NCBI RefSeq assembly: GCF_000699445.3
Contig: NC_067200.1
Coordinates: 14,886,510-14,950,509, forward strand
Source: Schistosoma haematobium
Taxonomy: Eukaryota; Platyhelminthes; Trematoda; Strigeidida; Schistosomatidae
DNA: 64,000 bases
Direction: 5' to 3'
The notes below the pieces were generated by a model. It worked only from the letters and a program-made list of their open reading frames with translations, did no database searches and was not told where the DNA came from. The position numbers and the translations under genes were made by a program. Below are positions 12,062 to 26,153 of the stretch, one piece after another. The number at the start of each line of letters is the position of its first letter. The stretch's first letter is position 1.

Positions 12062-12189
12062 TCCTTCTTCTTCTTCTTCTTCTTCTTCTTCTTCTTTCTA
12101 CTTCTTCACCATCATTATCATCATCATCATCATCATCTTCATCATATTCATCATATTCATCATATTCATCATATTCATCATACTCATCC
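12062..12189. repeat. Trinucleotide microsatellite, unit 7
   Basis: 128 bp, CTT run interrupted by TTTCTA before CACCATCATTAT. Confidence 0.88.
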
Positions 12190-12561
12190 CCACCAACCAC
12201 ATCCACTCTACATGAACACGGAATCGGCACACTCACATTGACCGATTGAGTGGTGTGTGAATATCAGGTAGTCGACTGATCGATTGGTGAATTGTCGATG
12301 TGAGATTAGAGTGATGGGAAGTGTGTGTCAATGAGGCAATGATGACGGTGATTGTGTGAAGTGAGTATGTGGTGTTGTATGGGTGTGATGACGTGAGAGG
12401 AGGCGGTGGTATGTGTGGTTGAGTTTGAGTTTGAGGTGTGTGTGTGTGGACACAGAGTTGTGAATGTGGCAGACTGAATGCGACAGACTGACTGTAGGTG
12501 TGTGCAGTCGCTACGTATCACTGTACGAGGAGGGTGAGTATTGTTTGGTCAGAAGCCGTTG

Positions 12562-12632
12562 CGCCCGATGGGGGCTCGAACCCCGACCCTCAGATTAAAA
12601 GTCTGATGCTCTACCGACTGAGCTAACCGGGC
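12562..12632 (-). tRNA. tRNA-Lys(UUU), copy 8, 71-nt form
   Basis: 4-bp T stem form. Confidence 0.78.
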
Positions 12633-12959
12633 TCGACTGTTCGGCGCCGCTTGTCACACACATCAAAACCACCTCACACAACACACATGCACACTCACTC
12701 AAACAACACCATCTCAATCATCATACACCCTACAACTAACACCAAGCCACACTCAACATCCTCTCACACAATGCACACACACGCACACACACGCACACAC
12801 AAACAAACAATCACTCAGTCAATCAACCAGACATAAATCGAGACGCGGCTCTGTGCACACACTCACACACTCACACTCACAACACACACACACACACAAC
12901 ACACACACACACTTGCTTCTCCATTGGGAATCTCTACCGAACTACTCCGATCACCATAC

Positions 12960-13439
12960 TGTTATAACTTGTGACCGCCGGTTATTGTGCAGTGACTTAT
13001 CGATCGGATCAATAACGCGTAAAATACGTGCGAGCCGCCTAGATTCCTAATTGGTCCTGCTTTCCGTCTAGCCCAGCCAGTTTAGTCCAGAACACAAGTC
13101 TCAGCCTCTGCGATATGCATCGTTATATTACAAACATTCTGAGTTTATATACCAATCAAACAGACCACAACGTACCAATATAATATGAAACAACATTTGT
13201 ACAAGAATTAGCCAGATTTGGCTGTGAATGAGGGAGGTAGAAATTCATATACTGAGTATAACTCAAGAATGGTAAAACGTATAATAATAGTTTATGGGTC
13301 AAAATAAACCTTGTAATAAGAGGAATATGAATATGCATACTTTAGTTAATTAATAATTATACAATAGAAATATACGTTTAGTATTGGTCCATAAAAGGAT
13401 CCCAAAGTTATCATTCATTATGTTTATCGGGATATAACA
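12960..13439 (-). mobile_element. Solo LTR, unit 8
   Basis: 480 bp, CATAC duplication. Confidence 0.83.
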
Positions 13440-13785
13440 CATACACAATGTTCCATTGCAGCCATAAATGTTGCACGCCACACTCTTTAACCGTATCTGT
13501 CTTCCCACCACTACCCGTTTGTCTCCTCTACTTACACTTCCTCCGACTCCTACCACTCCTAATAGCAATCACACTCATACTGCTGCTCCCACTATTCCCA
13601 CTCTTCCTGCTCTCATTCTCCAACAACTACAAATCATCCTACAACTCCTCCTTCTCCTCATCCTCTTCTTCCTCCTCCCTCACCTACTCATCCTCCTCCT
13701 AAACCTACTCCTACTCCTCCCAATCCTAATCCTCTTCTTCATCATATTCCATATCATACACATCAAATACACCCTCCTCCGCTTC

Positions 13786-13815
13786 TCCTTCTTCTTCTTC
13801 TTCTTCTTCTTCTTC

Positions 13816-13853
<38 letters not shown>

Positions 13854-13886
13854 TCATCATATTCATCATATTCATCATACTCATCC
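13786..13886. repeat. Trinucleotide microsatellite, unit 8
   Basis: 101 bp, pure CTT then CAT, with fewer ATTCAT repeats. Confidence 0.88.
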
Positions 13887-14258
13887 CCACCAACCACATC
13901 CACTCTACATGAACACGGAATCGGCACACTCACATTGACCGATTGAGTGGTGTGTGAATATCAGGTAGTCGACTGATCGATTGGTGAATTGTCGATGTGA
14001 GATTAGAGTGATGGGAAGTGTGTGTCAATGAGGCAATGATGACGGTGATTGTGTGAAGTGAGTATGTGGTGTTGTATGGGTGTGATGACGTGAGAGGAGG
14101 CGGTGGTATGTGTGGTTGAGTTTGAGTTTGAGGTGTGTGTGTGTGGACACAGAGTTGTGAATGTGGCAGACTGAATGCGACAGACTGACTGTAGGTGTGT
14201 GCAGTCGCTACGTATCACTGTACGAGGAGGGTGAGTATTGTTTGGTCAGAAGCCGTTG

Positions 14259-14330
14259 CGCCCGATGGGGGCTCGAACCCCCGACCCTCAGATTAAAAGT
14301 CTGATGCTCTACCGACTGAGCTAACCGGGC
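14259..14330 (-). tRNA. tRNA-Lys(UUU), copy 9, 72-nt form
   Basis: T arm G5/C5 as copy 1. Confidence 0.85.
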
Positions 14331-14654
14331 TCGACTGTTCGGCGCCGCTTGTCACACACATCAAAACCACCTCACACAACACACATGCACACTCACTCAA
14401 ACAACACCATCTCAATCATCATACACCCTACAACTAACACCAAGCCACACTCAACATCCTCTCACACAATAGCACACACACGCACACACACGCACACACA
14501 AACAAACAATCACTCAGTCAATCAACCAGACATAAATCGAGACGCGGCTCTGTGCACACACTCACACACTCACACTCACAACAACACACACACACACACA
14601 CACACACTTGCTTCTCCATTGGGAATCTCTACCGAACTACTCCGATCACCATAC

Positions 14655-15134
14655 TGTTATAACTTGTGACCGCCGGTTATTGTGCAGTGACTTATCGATC
14701 GGATCAATAACGCGTAAAATACGTGCGAGCCGCCTAGATTCCTAATTGGTCCTGCTTTCCGTCTAGCCCAGCCAGTTTAGTCCAGAACACAAGTCTCAGC
14801 CTCTGCGATATGCATCGTTATATTACAAACATTCTGAGTTTATATACCAATCAAACAGACCACAACGTACCAATATAATATGAAACAACATTTGTACAAG
14901 AATTAGCCAGATTTGGCTGTGAATGAGGGAGGTAGAAATTCATATACTGAGTATAACTCAAGAATGGTAAAACGTATAATAATAGTTTATGGGTCAAAAT
15001 AAACCTTGTAATAAGAGGAATATGAATATGCATACTTTAGTTAATTAATAATTATACAATAGAAATATACGTTTAGTATTGGTCCATAAAAGGATCCCAA
15101 AGTTATCATTCATTATGTTTATCGGGATATAACA
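14655..15134 (-). mobile_element. Solo LTR, unit 9
   Basis: 480 bp, CATAC duplication. A 2-bp GT insertion (TCTGTGTC) lies outside the LTR near 15195. Confidence 0.83.
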
Positions 15135-15482
15135 CATACACAATGTTCCATTGCAGCCATAAATGTTGCACGCCACACTCTTTAACCGTATCTGTGTCTT
15201 CCCACCACTACCCGTTTGTCTCCTCTACTTACACTTCCTCCGACTCCTACCACTCCTAATAGCAATCACACTCATACTGCTGCTCCCACTATTCCCACTC
15301 TTCCTGCTCTCATTCTCCAACAACTACAAATCATCCTACAACTCCTCCTTCTCCTCATCCTCTTCTTCCTCCTCCCTCACCTACTCATCCTCCTCCTAAA
15401 CCTACTCCTACTCCTCCCAATCCTAATCCTCTTCTTCATCATATTCCATATCATACACATCAAATACACCCTCCTCCGCTTC

Positions 15483-15500
15483 TCCTTCTTCTTCTTCTTC

Positions 15501-15538
<38 letters not shown>

Positions 15539-15562
15539 TCATCATATTCATCATACTCATCC
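15483..15562. repeat. Trinucleotide microsatellite, unit 9
   Basis: 80 bp, the shortest in the array, uninterrupted. Confidence 0.88.
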
Positions 15563-15936
15563 CCACCAACCACATCCACTCTACATGAACACGGAATCGG
15601 CACACTCACATTGACCGATTGAGTGGTGTGTGAATATCAGGTAGTCGACTGATCGATTGGTGAATTGTCGATGTGAGATTAGAGTGATGGGAAATGTGTG
15701 TCAATGAGGCAATGATGACGGTGATTGTGTGAAGTGAGTATGTGGTGTTGTATGGGTGTGATGACGTGAGAGGAGGCGGTGGTATGTGTGGTTGAGTTTG
15801 AGTTTGAGGTGTGTGTGTGTGTGGACACAGAGTTGTGAATGTGGCAGACTGAATGCGACAGACTGACTGTAGGTGTGTGCAGTCGCTACGTATCACTGTA
15901 CGAGGAGGGTGAGTATTGTTTGGTCAAAGGCCGTTG

Positions 15937-16009
15937 CGCCCGATGGGGGGCTCGAACCCCCGACCCTCAGATTAAAAGTCTGATGCTCTACCGACTGAGC
16001 TAACCGGGC
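15937..16009 (-). tRNA. tRNA-Lys(UUU), copy 10, canonical 73-nt form
   Basis: Second copy with a canonical 5-bp T stem and 7-nt loop. Its 3' flank also differs: GGCCTTTGACC replaces GGCTTCTGACC, giving a T3 run, still short of a T4 terminator. The 5' flank has one change (TCAAACACATC for TCACACACATC). Confidence 0.93.
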
Positions 16010-16329
16010 TCGACTGTTCGGCGCCGCTTGTCAAACACATCAAAACCACCTCACACAACACACATGCACACTCACTCAAACAACACCATCTCAATCATCA
16101 TACACCCTACAACTAACACCAAGCCACACTCAACATCCTCTCACACACACACACACGCACACACACGCACACACAAACAAACAATCACTCAGTCAATCAA
16201 CCAGACATAAATCGAGACGCGGCTCTGTGCACACACTCACACACTCACACTCACAATACACACACACAACACACACACACACTTGCTTCTCCATTGGGAA
16301 TCTCTACCGAACTACTCCGATCACCATAC

Positions 16330-16809
16330 TGTTATAACTTGTGACCGCCGGTTATTGTGCAGTGACTTATCGATCGGATCAATAACGCGTAAAATACGTG
16401 CGAGCCGCCTAGATTCCTAATTGGTCCTGCTTTCCGTCTAGCCCAGCCAGTTTAGTCCAGAACACAAGTCTCAGCCTCTGCGATATGCATCGTTATATTA
16501 CAAACATTCTGAGTTTATATACCAATCAAACAGACCACAACGTACCAATATAATATGAAACAACATTTGTACAAGAATTAGCCAGATTTGGCTGTGAATG
16601 AGGGAGGTAGAAATTCATATACTGAGTATAACTCAAGAATGGTAAAACGTATAATAATAGTTTATGGGTCAAAATAAACCTTGTAATAAGAGGAATATGA
16701 ATATGCATACTTTAGTTAATTAATAATTATACAATAGAAATATGCGTTTAGTATTGGTCCATAAAAGGATCCCAAAGTTATCATTCATTATGTTTATCGG
16801 GATATAACA
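16330..16809 (-). mobile_element. Solo LTR, unit 10
   Basis: 480 bp, CATAC duplication. Just outside, the CTGTCGTCCC variant near 16868 is shared only with unit 18. Confidence 0.83.
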
Positions 16810-17155
16810 CATACACAATGTTCCATTGCAGCCATAAATGTTGCACGCCACACTCTTTAACCGTATCTGTCGTCCCACCACTACCCGTTTGTCTCCTCTA
16901 CTTACACTTCCTCCGACTCCTACCACTCCTAATAGCAATCACACTCATACTGCTGCTCCCACTATTCCCACTCTTCCTGCTCTCATTCTCCAACAACTAC
17001 AAATCATCCTACAACTCCTCCTTCTCCTCATCCTCTTCTTCCTCCTCCCTCACCTACTCATCCTCCTCCTAAACCTACTCCTACTCCTCCCAATCCTAAT
17101 CCTCTTCTTCATCATATTCCATATCATACACATCAAATACACCCTCCTCCGCTTC

Positions 17156-17179
17156 TCCTTCTTCTTCTTCTTCTTCAAT

Positions 17180-17215
<36 letters not shown>

Positions 17216-17257
17216 TTCATCATATTCATCATATTCATCATATTCATCATACTCATC
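17156..17257. repeat. Trinucleotide microsatellite, unit 10
   Basis: 102 bp; first unit with the AATATCAT interruption between the CTT and CAT runs. Confidence 0.88.
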
Positions 17258-17632
17258 CCCACCAACCACATCCACTCTACATGAACACGGAATCGGCACA
17301 CTCACATTGACCGATTGAGTGGTGTGTGAATATCAGGTAGTCGACTGATCGATTGGTGAATTGTCGATGTGAGATTAGAGTGATGGGAAGTGTGTGTCAA
17401 TGAGGCAATGATGACGGTGATTGTGTGAAGTGAGTATGTGGTGTTGTATGGGTGTGATGACGTGAGAGGAGGCGGTGGTATGTGTGGTTGAGTTTGAGTT
17501 TGAGGTGTGTGTGTGTGTGGACACAGAGTTGTGAATGTGGCAGACTGAATGCGACAGACTGACTGTAGGTGTGTGCAGTCGCTACGTACCACTGTACGAG
17601 GAGGGTGAGTATTGTTTGGTCAGAAGCCGTTG

Positions 17633-17703
17633 CGCCCGATGGGGGCTCGAACCCCGACCCTCAGATTAAAAGTCTGATGCTCTACCGACTGAGCTAACCG
17701 GGC
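17633..17703 (-). tRNA. tRNA-Lys(UUU), copy 11, 71-nt form
   Basis: 4-bp T stem form. Confidence 0.78.
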
Positions 17704-18022
17704 TCGACTGTTCGGCGCCGCTTGTCACACACATCAAAACCACCTCACACAACACACATGCACACTCACTCAAACAACACCATCTCAATCATCATACACC
17801 CTACAACTAACACCAAGCCACACTCAACATCCTCTCACACAATAGCACACACACACACACGCACACACAAACAAACAATCACTCAGTCAATCAACCAGAC
17901 ATAAATCGAGACGCGGCTCTGTGCACACACTCACACACTCACACTCACAACAACACACACAACACACACACACACTTGCTTCTCCATTGGGAATCTCTAC
18001 CGAACTACTCCGATCACCATAC

Positions 18023-18502
18023 TGTTATAACTTGTGACCGCCGGTTATTGTGCAGTGACTTATCGATCGGATCAATAACGCGTAAAATACGTGCGAGCCG
18101 CCTAGATTCCTAATTGGTCCTGCTTTCCGTCTAGCCCAGCCAGTTTAGTCCAGAACACAAGTCTCAGCCTCTGCGATATGCATCGTTATATTACAAACAT
18201 TCTGAGTTTATATACCAATCAAACAGACCACAACGTACCAATATAATATGAAACAACATTTGTACAAGAATTAGCCAGATTTGGCTGTGAATGAGGGAGG
18301 TAGAAATTCATATACTGAGTATAACTCAAGAATGGTAAAACGTATAATAATAGTTTATGGGTCAAAATAAACCTTGTAATAAGAGGAATATGAATATGCA
18401 TACTTTAGTTAATTAATAATTATACAATAGAAATATGCGTTTAGTATTGGTCCATAAAAGGATCCCAAAGTTATCATTCATTATGTTTATCGGGATATAA
18501 CA
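18023..18502 (-). mobile_element. Solo LTR, unit 11
   Basis: 480 bp, CATAC duplication. Confidence 0.83.
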
Positions 18503-18848
18503 CATACACAATGTTCCATTGCAGCCATAAATGTTGCACGCCACACTCTTTAACCGTATCTGTCTTCCCACCACTACCCGTTTGTCTCCTCTACTTACAC
18601 TTCCTCCGACTCCTACCACTCCTAATAGCAATCACACTCATACTGCTGCTCCCACTATTCCCACTCTTCCTGCTCTCATTCTCCAACAACTACAAATCAT
18701 CCTACAACTCCTCCTTCTCCTCATCCTCTTCTTCCTCCTCCCTCACCTACTCATCCTCCTCCTAAACCTACTCCTACTCCTCCCAATCCTAATCCTCTTC
18801 TTCATCATATTCCATATCATACACATCAAATACACCCTCCTCCGCTTC

Positions 18849-18872
18849 TCCTTCTTCTTCTTCATCATCAAT

Positions 18873-18905
<33 letters not shown>

Positions 18906-18947
18906 TTCATCATATTCATCATATTCATCATATTCATCATACTCATC
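18849..18947. repeat. Trinucleotide microsatellite, unit 11
   Basis: 99 bp with the AATATCAT interruption. Confidence 0.88.
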
Positions 18948-19320
18948 CCCACCAACCACATCCACTCTACATGAACACGGAATCGGCACACTCACATTGA
19001 CCGATTGAGTGGTGTGTGAATATCAGGTAGTCGACTGATCGATTGGTGAATTGTCGATGTGAGATTAGAGTGATGGGAAGTGTGTGTCAATGAGGCAATG
19101 ATGACGGTGATTGTGTGAAGTGAGTATGTGGTGTTGTATGGGTGTGATGACGTGAGAGGAGGCGGTGGTATGTGTGGTTGAGTTTGAGTTTGAGGTGTGT
19201 GTGTGTGGACACAGAGTTGTGAATGTGGCAGACTGAATGCGACAGACTGACTGTAGGTGTGTGCAGTCGCTACGTATCACTGTACGAGGAGGGTGAGTAT
19301 TGTTTGGTCAGAAGCCGTTG

Positions 19321-19391
19321 CGCCCGATGGGGGCTCGAACCCCGACCCTCAGATTAAAAGTCTGATGCTCTACCGACTGAGCTAACCGGGC
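19321..19391 (-). tRNA. tRNA-Lys(UUU), copy 12, 71-nt form
   Basis: 4-bp T stem form. Confidence 0.78.
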
Positions 19392-19712
19392 TCGACTGTT
19401 CGGCGCCGCTTGTCACACACATCAAAACCACCTCACACAACACACATGCACACTCACTCAAACAACACCATCTCAATCATCATACACCCTACAACTAACA
19501 CCAAGCCACACTCAACATCCTCTCACACAATCGCACACACACACGCACACACACGCACACACAAACAAACAATCACTCAGTCAATCAACCAGACATAAAT
19601 CGAGACGCGGCTCTGTGCACACACTCACACACTCACACTCACAATAACACACACAACACACACACTTGCTTCTCCATTGGGAATCTCTACCGAACTACTC
19701 CGATCACCATAC

Positions 19713-20192
19713 TGTTATAACTTGTGACCGCCGGTTATTGTGCAGTGACTTATCGATCGGATCAATAACGCGTAAAATACGTGTGAGCCGCCTAGATTCC
19801 TAATTGGTCCTGCTTTCCGTCTAGCCCAGCCAGTTTAGTCCAGAACACAAGTCTCAGCCTCTGCGATATGCATCGTTATATTACAAACATTCTGAGTTTA
19901 TATACCAATCAAACAGACCACAACGTACCAATATAATATGAAACAACATTTGTACAAGAATTAGCCAGATTTGGCTGTGAATGAGGGAGGTAGAAATTCA
20001 TATACTGAGTATAACTCAAGAATGGTAAAACGTATAATAATAGTTTATGGGTCAAAATAAACCTTGTAATAAGAGGAATATGAATATGCATACTTTAGTT
20101 AATTAATAATTATACAATAGAAATATACGTTTAGTATTGGTCCATAAAAGGATCCCAAAGTTATCATTCATTATGTTTATCGGGATATAACA
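19713..20192 (-). mobile_element. Solo LTR, unit 12
   Basis: 480 bp. From this unit rightward the LTR carries ACGTGTGAGCC instead of ACGTGCGAGCC. Confidence 0.83.
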
Positions 20193-20538
20193 CATACACA
20201 ATGTTCCATTGCAGCCATAAATGTTGCACGCCACACTCTTTAACCGTATCTGTCTTCCCACCACTACCCGTTTGTCTCCTCTACTTACACTTCCTCCGAC
20301 TCCTACCACTCCTAATAGCAATCACACTCATACTGCTGCTCCCACTATTCCCACTCTTCCTGCTCTCATTCTCCAACAACTACAAATCATCCTACAACTC
20401 CTCCTTCTCCTCATCCTCTTCTTCCTCCTCCCTCACCTACTCATCCTCCTCCTAAACCTACTCCTACTCCTCCCAATCCTAATCCTCTTCTTCATCATAT
20501 TCCATATCATACACATCAAATACACCCTCCTCCGCTTC

Positions 20539-20637
20539 TCCTTCTTCTTCTTCTTCATCATCAATATCATCATCATCATCATCATCATCATCATCTTCAT
20601 CATATTCATCATATTCATCATATTCATCATACTCATC
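20539..20637. repeat. Trinucleotide microsatellite, unit 12
   Basis: 99 bp with the AATATCAT interruption. Confidence 0.88.
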
Positions 20638-21010
20638 CCCACCAACCACATCCACTCTACATGAACACGGAATCGGCACACTCACATTGACCGATTGAGT
20701 GGTGTGTGAATATCAGGTAGTCGACTGATCGATTGGTGAATTGTCGATGTGAGATTAGAGTGATGGGAAGTGTGTGTCAATGAGGCAATGATGACGGTGA
20801 TTGTGTGAAGTGAGTATGTGGTGTTGTATGGGTGTGATGACGTGAGAGGAGGCGGTGGTATGTGTGGTTGAGTTTGAGTTTGAGGTGTGTGTGTGTGGAC
20901 ACAGAGTTGTGAATGTGGCAGACTGAATGCGACAGACTGACTGTAGGTGTGTGCAGTCGCTACGTATCACTGTACGAGGAGGGTGAGTATTGTTTGGTCA
21001 GAAGCCGTTG

Positions 21011-21081
21011 CGCCCGATGGGGGCTCGAACCCCGACCCTCAGATTAAAAGTCTGATGCTCTACCGACTGAGCTAACCGGGC
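21011..21081 (-). tRNA. tRNA-Lys(UUU), copy 13, 71-nt form
   Basis: 4-bp T stem form. Confidence 0.78.
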
Positions 21082-21404
21082 TCGACTGTTCGGCGCCGCT
21101 TGTCACACACATCAAAACCACCTCACACAACACACATGCACACTCACTCAAACAACACCATCTCAATCATCATACACCCTACAACTAACACCAAGCCACA
21201 CTCAACATCCTCTCACACAATAGCACACACACGCACACACACGCACACACAAACAAACAATCACTCAGTCAATCAACCAGACATAAATCGAGACGCGGCT
21301 CTGTGCACACACTCACACACTCACACTCACAACAACACACACAACACACACACACACTTGCTTCTCCATTGGGAATCTCTACCGAACTACTCCGATCACC
21401 ATAC

Positions 21405-21884
21405 TGTTATAACTTGTGACCGCCGATTATTGTGCAGTGACTTATCGATCGGATCAATAACGCGTAAAATACGTGTGAGCCGCCTAGATTCCTAATTGGT
21501 CCTGCTTTCCGTCTAGCCCAGCCAGTTTAGTCCAGAACACAAGTCTCAGCCTCTGCGATATGCATCGTTATATTACAAACATTCTGAGTTTATATACCAA
21601 TCAAACAGACCACAACGTACCAATATAATATGAAACAACATTTGTACAAGAATTAGCCAGATTTGGCTGTGAATGAGGGAGGTAGAAATTCATATACTGA
21701 GTATAACTCAAGAATGGTAAAACGTATAATAATAGTTTATGGGTCAAAATAAACCTTGTAATAAGAGGAATATGAATATGCATACTTTAGTTAATTAATA
21801 ATTATACAATAGAAATATACGTTTAGTATTGGTCCATAAAAGGATCCCAAAGTTATCATTCATTATGTTTATCGGGATATAACA
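21405..21884 (-). mobile_element. Solo LTR, unit 13
   Basis: 480 bp. From here on GCCGATTATTG replaces GCCGGTTATTG in every unit. Confidence 0.83.
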
Positions 21885-22231
21885 CATACACAATGTTCCA
21901 TTGCAGCCATAAATGTTGCACGCCACACTCTTTAACCGTATCTGTCTTCCCACCACTACCCGTTTGTCTCCTCTACTTACACTTCCTCCGACTCCTACCA
22001 CTCCTAATAGCAATCACACTCATACTGCTGCTCCCACTATTCCCACTCTTCCTGCTCTCATTCTCCAACAACTACAAATCATCCTACAACTCCTCCTTCT
22101 CCTCATCCTCTTCTTCCTCCTCCCTCACCTACTCATCCTCCTCCTAAACCTACTCCTACTCCTCCCAATCCTAATCCTCTTCTTCATCATATTCCATATC
22201 ATACACATCAAATACACCCTCCTCCGCTTCT

Positions 22232-22327
22232 CCTTCTTCTTCTTCTTCATCAATATCATCATCATCATCATCATCATCATCATCTTCATCATATTCATCA
22301 TATTCATCATATTCATCATACTCATCC
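22232..22327. repeat. Trinucleotide microsatellite, unit 13
   Basis: 96 bp with the AATATCAT interruption. Confidence 0.88.
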
Positions 22328-22699
22328 CCACCAACCACATCCACTCTACATGAACACGGAATCGGCACACTCACATTGACCGATTGAGTGGTGTGTGAAT
22401 ATCAGGTAGTCGACTGATCGATTGGTGAATTGTCGATGTGAGATTAGAGTGATGGGAAGTGTGTGTCAATGAGGCAATGATGACGGTGATTGTGTGAAGT
22501 GAGTATGTGGTGTTGTATGGGTGTGATGACGTGAGAGGAGGCGGTGGTATGTGTGGTTGAGTTTGAGTTTGAGGTGTGTGTGTGTGGACACAGAGTTGTG
22601 AATGTGGCAGACTGAATGCGACAGACTGACTGTAGGTGTGTGCAGTCGCTACGTATCACTGTACGAGGAGGGTGAGTATTGTTTGGTCAGAAGCCGTTG

Positions 22700-22770
22700 C
22701 GCCCGATGGGGGCTCGAACCCCGACCCTCAGATTAAAAGTCTGATGCTCTACCGACTGAGCTAACCGGGC
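22700..22770 (-). tRNA. tRNA-Lys(UUU), copy 14, 71-nt form
   Basis: 4-bp T stem form. Confidence 0.78.
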
Positions 22771-23099
22771 TCGACTGTTCGGCGCCGCTTGTCACACACA
22801 TCAAAACCACCTCACACAACACACATGCACACTCACTCAAACAACACCATCTCAATCATCATACACCCTACAACTAACACCAAGCCACACTCAACATCCT
22901 CTCACACAATCGCACACACACACACGCACACACAAACAAACAATCACTCAGTCAATCAACCAGACATAAATCGAGACGCGGCTCTGTGCACACACTCACA
23001 CTCACACTAACACACACAACACACACACACAACACACAACACACACACACACTTGCTTCTCCATTGGGAATCTCTACCGAACTACTCCGATCACCATAC

Positions 23100-23579
23100 T
23101 GTTATAACTTGTGACCGCCGATTATTGTGCAGTGACTTATCGATCGGATCAATAACGCGTAAAATACGTGTGAGCCGCCTAGATTCCTAATTGGTCCTGC
23201 TTTCCGTCTAGCCCAGCCAGTTTAGTCCAGAACACAAGTCTCAGCCTCTGCGATATGCATCGTTATATTACAAACATTCTGAGTTTATATACCAATCAAA
23301 CAGACCACAACGTACCAATATAATATGAAACAACATTTGTACAAGAATTAGCCAGATTTGGCTGTGAATGAGGGAGGTAGAAATTCATATACTGAGTATA
23401 ACTCAAGAATGGTAAAACGTATAATAATAGTTTATGGGTCAAAATAAACCTTGTAATAAGAGGAATATGAATATGCATACTTTAGTTAATTAATAATTAT
23501 ACAATAGAAATATACGTTTAGTATTGGTCCATAAAAGGATCCCAAAGTTATCATTCATTATGTTTATCGGGATATAACA
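23100..23579 (-). mobile_element. Solo LTR, unit 14
   Basis: 480 bp, CATAC duplication. Confidence 0.83.
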
Positions 23580-23925
23580 CATACACAATGTTCCATTGCA
23601 GCCATAAATGTTGCACGCCACACTCTTTAACCGTATCTGTCTTCCCACCACTACCCGTTTGTCTCCTCTACTTACACTTCCTCCGACTCCTACCACTCCT
23701 AATAGCAATCACACTCATACTGCTGCTCCCACTATTCCCACTCTTCCTGCTCTCATTCTCCAACAACTACAAATCATCCTACAACTCCTCCTTCTCCTCA
23801 TCCTCTTCTTCCTCCTCCCTCACCTACTCATCCTCCTCCTAAACCTACTCCTACTCCTCCCAATCCTAATCCTCTTCTTCATCATATTCCATATCATACA
23901 CATCAAATACACCCTCCTCCGCTTC

Positions 23926-24020
23926 TCTTCTTCTTCTTCTTCATCATCAATATCATCATCATCATCATCATCATCATCTTCATCATATTCATCATATTCA
24001 TCATATTCATCATACTCATC
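23926..24020. repeat. Trinucleotide microsatellite, unit 14
   Basis: 95 bp with the AATATCAT interruption; one C lost at its start. Confidence 0.88.
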
Positions 24021-24394
24021 CCCACCAACCACATCCACTCTACATGAACACGGAATCGGCACACTCACATTGACCGATTGAGTGGTGTGTGAATATCAGG
24101 TAGTCGACTGATCGATTGGTGAATTGTCGATGTGAGATTAGAGTGATGGGAAGTGTGTGTCAATGAGGCAATGATGACGGTGATTGTGTGAAGTGAGTAT
24201 GTGGTGTTGTATGGGTGTGATGACGTGAGAGGAGGCGGTGGTATGTGTGGTTGAGTTTGAGTTTGAGTGTGTGTGTGTGTGGACACAGAGTTGTGAATGT
24301 GGCAGACTGAATGCGACAGACTGACTGTAGGTGTGTGCAGTCGCTACGTATCACTGTACGAGGAGGGTGAGTATTGTTTGGTCAGAAGCCGTTG

Positions 24395-24466
24395 CGCCCG
24401 ATGGGGGCTCGAACCCCCGACCCTCAGATTAAAAGTCTGATGCTCTACCGACTGAGCTAACCGGGC
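24395..24466 (-). tRNA. tRNA-Lys(UUU), copy 15, 72-nt form
   Basis: T arm G5/C5. Confidence 0.85.
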
Positions 24467-24790
24467 TCGACTGTTCGGCGCCGCTTGTCACACACATCAA
24501 AACCACCTCACACAACACACATGCACACTCACTCAAACAACACCATCTCAATCATCATACACCCTACAACTAACACCAAGCCACACTCAACATCCTCTCA
24601 CACAATCGCACACACACACACACACAAACAAACAATCACTCAGTCAATCAACCAGACATAAATCGAGACGCGGCTCTGTGCACACACTCACACTCACACT
24701 AACACACACAACACACACACAACACACACACACACACACACACTTGCTTCTCCATTGGGAATCTCTACCGAACTACTCCGATCACCATAC

Positions 24791-25270
24791 TGTTATAACT
24801 TGTGACCGCCGATTATTGTGCAGTGACTTATCGATCGGATCAATAACGCGTAAAATACGTGTGAGCCGCCTAGATTCCTAATTGGTCCTGCTTTCCGTCT
24901 AGCCCAGCCAGTTTAGTCCAGAACACAAGTCTCAGCCTCTGCGATATGCATCGTTATATTACAAACATTCTGAGTTTATATACCAATCAAACAGACCACA
25001 ACGTACCAATATAATATGAAACAACATTTGTACAAGAATTAGCCAGATTTGGCTGTGAATGAGGGAGGTAGAAATTCATATACTGAGTATAACTCAAGAA
25101 TGGTAAAACGTATAATAATAGTTTATGGGTCAAAATAAACCTTGTAATAAGAGGAATATGAATATGCATACTTTAGTTAATTAATAATTATACAATAGAA
25201 ATATACGTTTAGTATTGGTCCATAAAAGGATCCCAAAGTTATCATTCATTATGTTTATCGGGATATAACA
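24791..25270 (-). mobile_element. Solo LTR, unit 15
   Basis: 480 bp, CATAC duplication. Confidence 0.83.
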
Positions 25271-25616
25271 CATACACAATGTTCCATTGCAGCCATAAAT
25301 GTTGCACGCCACACTCTTTAACCGTATCTGTCTTCCCACCACTACCCGTTTGTCTCCTCTACTTACACTTCCTCCGACTCCTACCACTCCTAATAGCATT
25401 CACACTCATACTGCTGCTCCCACTATTCCCACTCTTCCTGCTCTCATTCTCCAACAACTACAAATCATCCTACAACTCCTCCTTCTCCTCATCCTCTTCT
25501 TCCTCCTCCCTCACCTACTCATCCTCCTCCTAAACCTACTCATACTCCTCCCAATCCTAATCCTCTTCTTCATCATATTCCATATCATACACATCAAATA
25601 CACCCTCCTCCGCTTC

Positions 25617-25710
25617 TCCTTCTTCTTCTTCATCATCAATATCATCATCATCATCATCATCATCATCTTCATCATATTCATCATATTCATCATATTCATC
25701 ATACTCATCC
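25617..25710. repeat. Trinucleotide microsatellite, unit 15
   Basis: 94 bp with the AATATCAT interruption. Confidence 0.88.
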
Positions 25711-26082
25711 CCACCAACCACATCCACTCTACATGAACACGGAATCGGCACACTCACATTGACCGATTGAGTGGTGTGTGAATATCAGGTAGTCGACTGA
25801 TCGATTGGTGAATTGTCGATGTGAGATTAGAGTGATGGGAAGTGTGTGTCAATGAGGCAATGATGACGGTGATTGTGTGAAGTGAGTATGTGGTGTTGTA
25901 TGGGTGTGATGACGTGAGAGGAGGCGGTGGTATGTGTGGTTGAGTTTGAGTTTGAGGTGTGTGTGTGTGGACACAGAGTTGTGAATGTGGCAGACTGAAT
26001 GCGACAGACTGACTGTAGGTGTGTGCAGTCGCTACGTACCACTGTACGAGGAGGGTGAGTATTGTTTGGTCAGAAGCCGTTG

Positions 26083-26153
26083 CGCCCGATGGGGGCTCGA
26101 ACCCCGACCCTCAGATTAAAAGTCTGATGCTCTACCGACTGAGCTAACCGGGC
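26083..26153 (-). tRNA. tRNA-Lys(UUU), copy 16, 71-nt form
   Basis: 4-bp T stem form. Confidence 0.78.
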
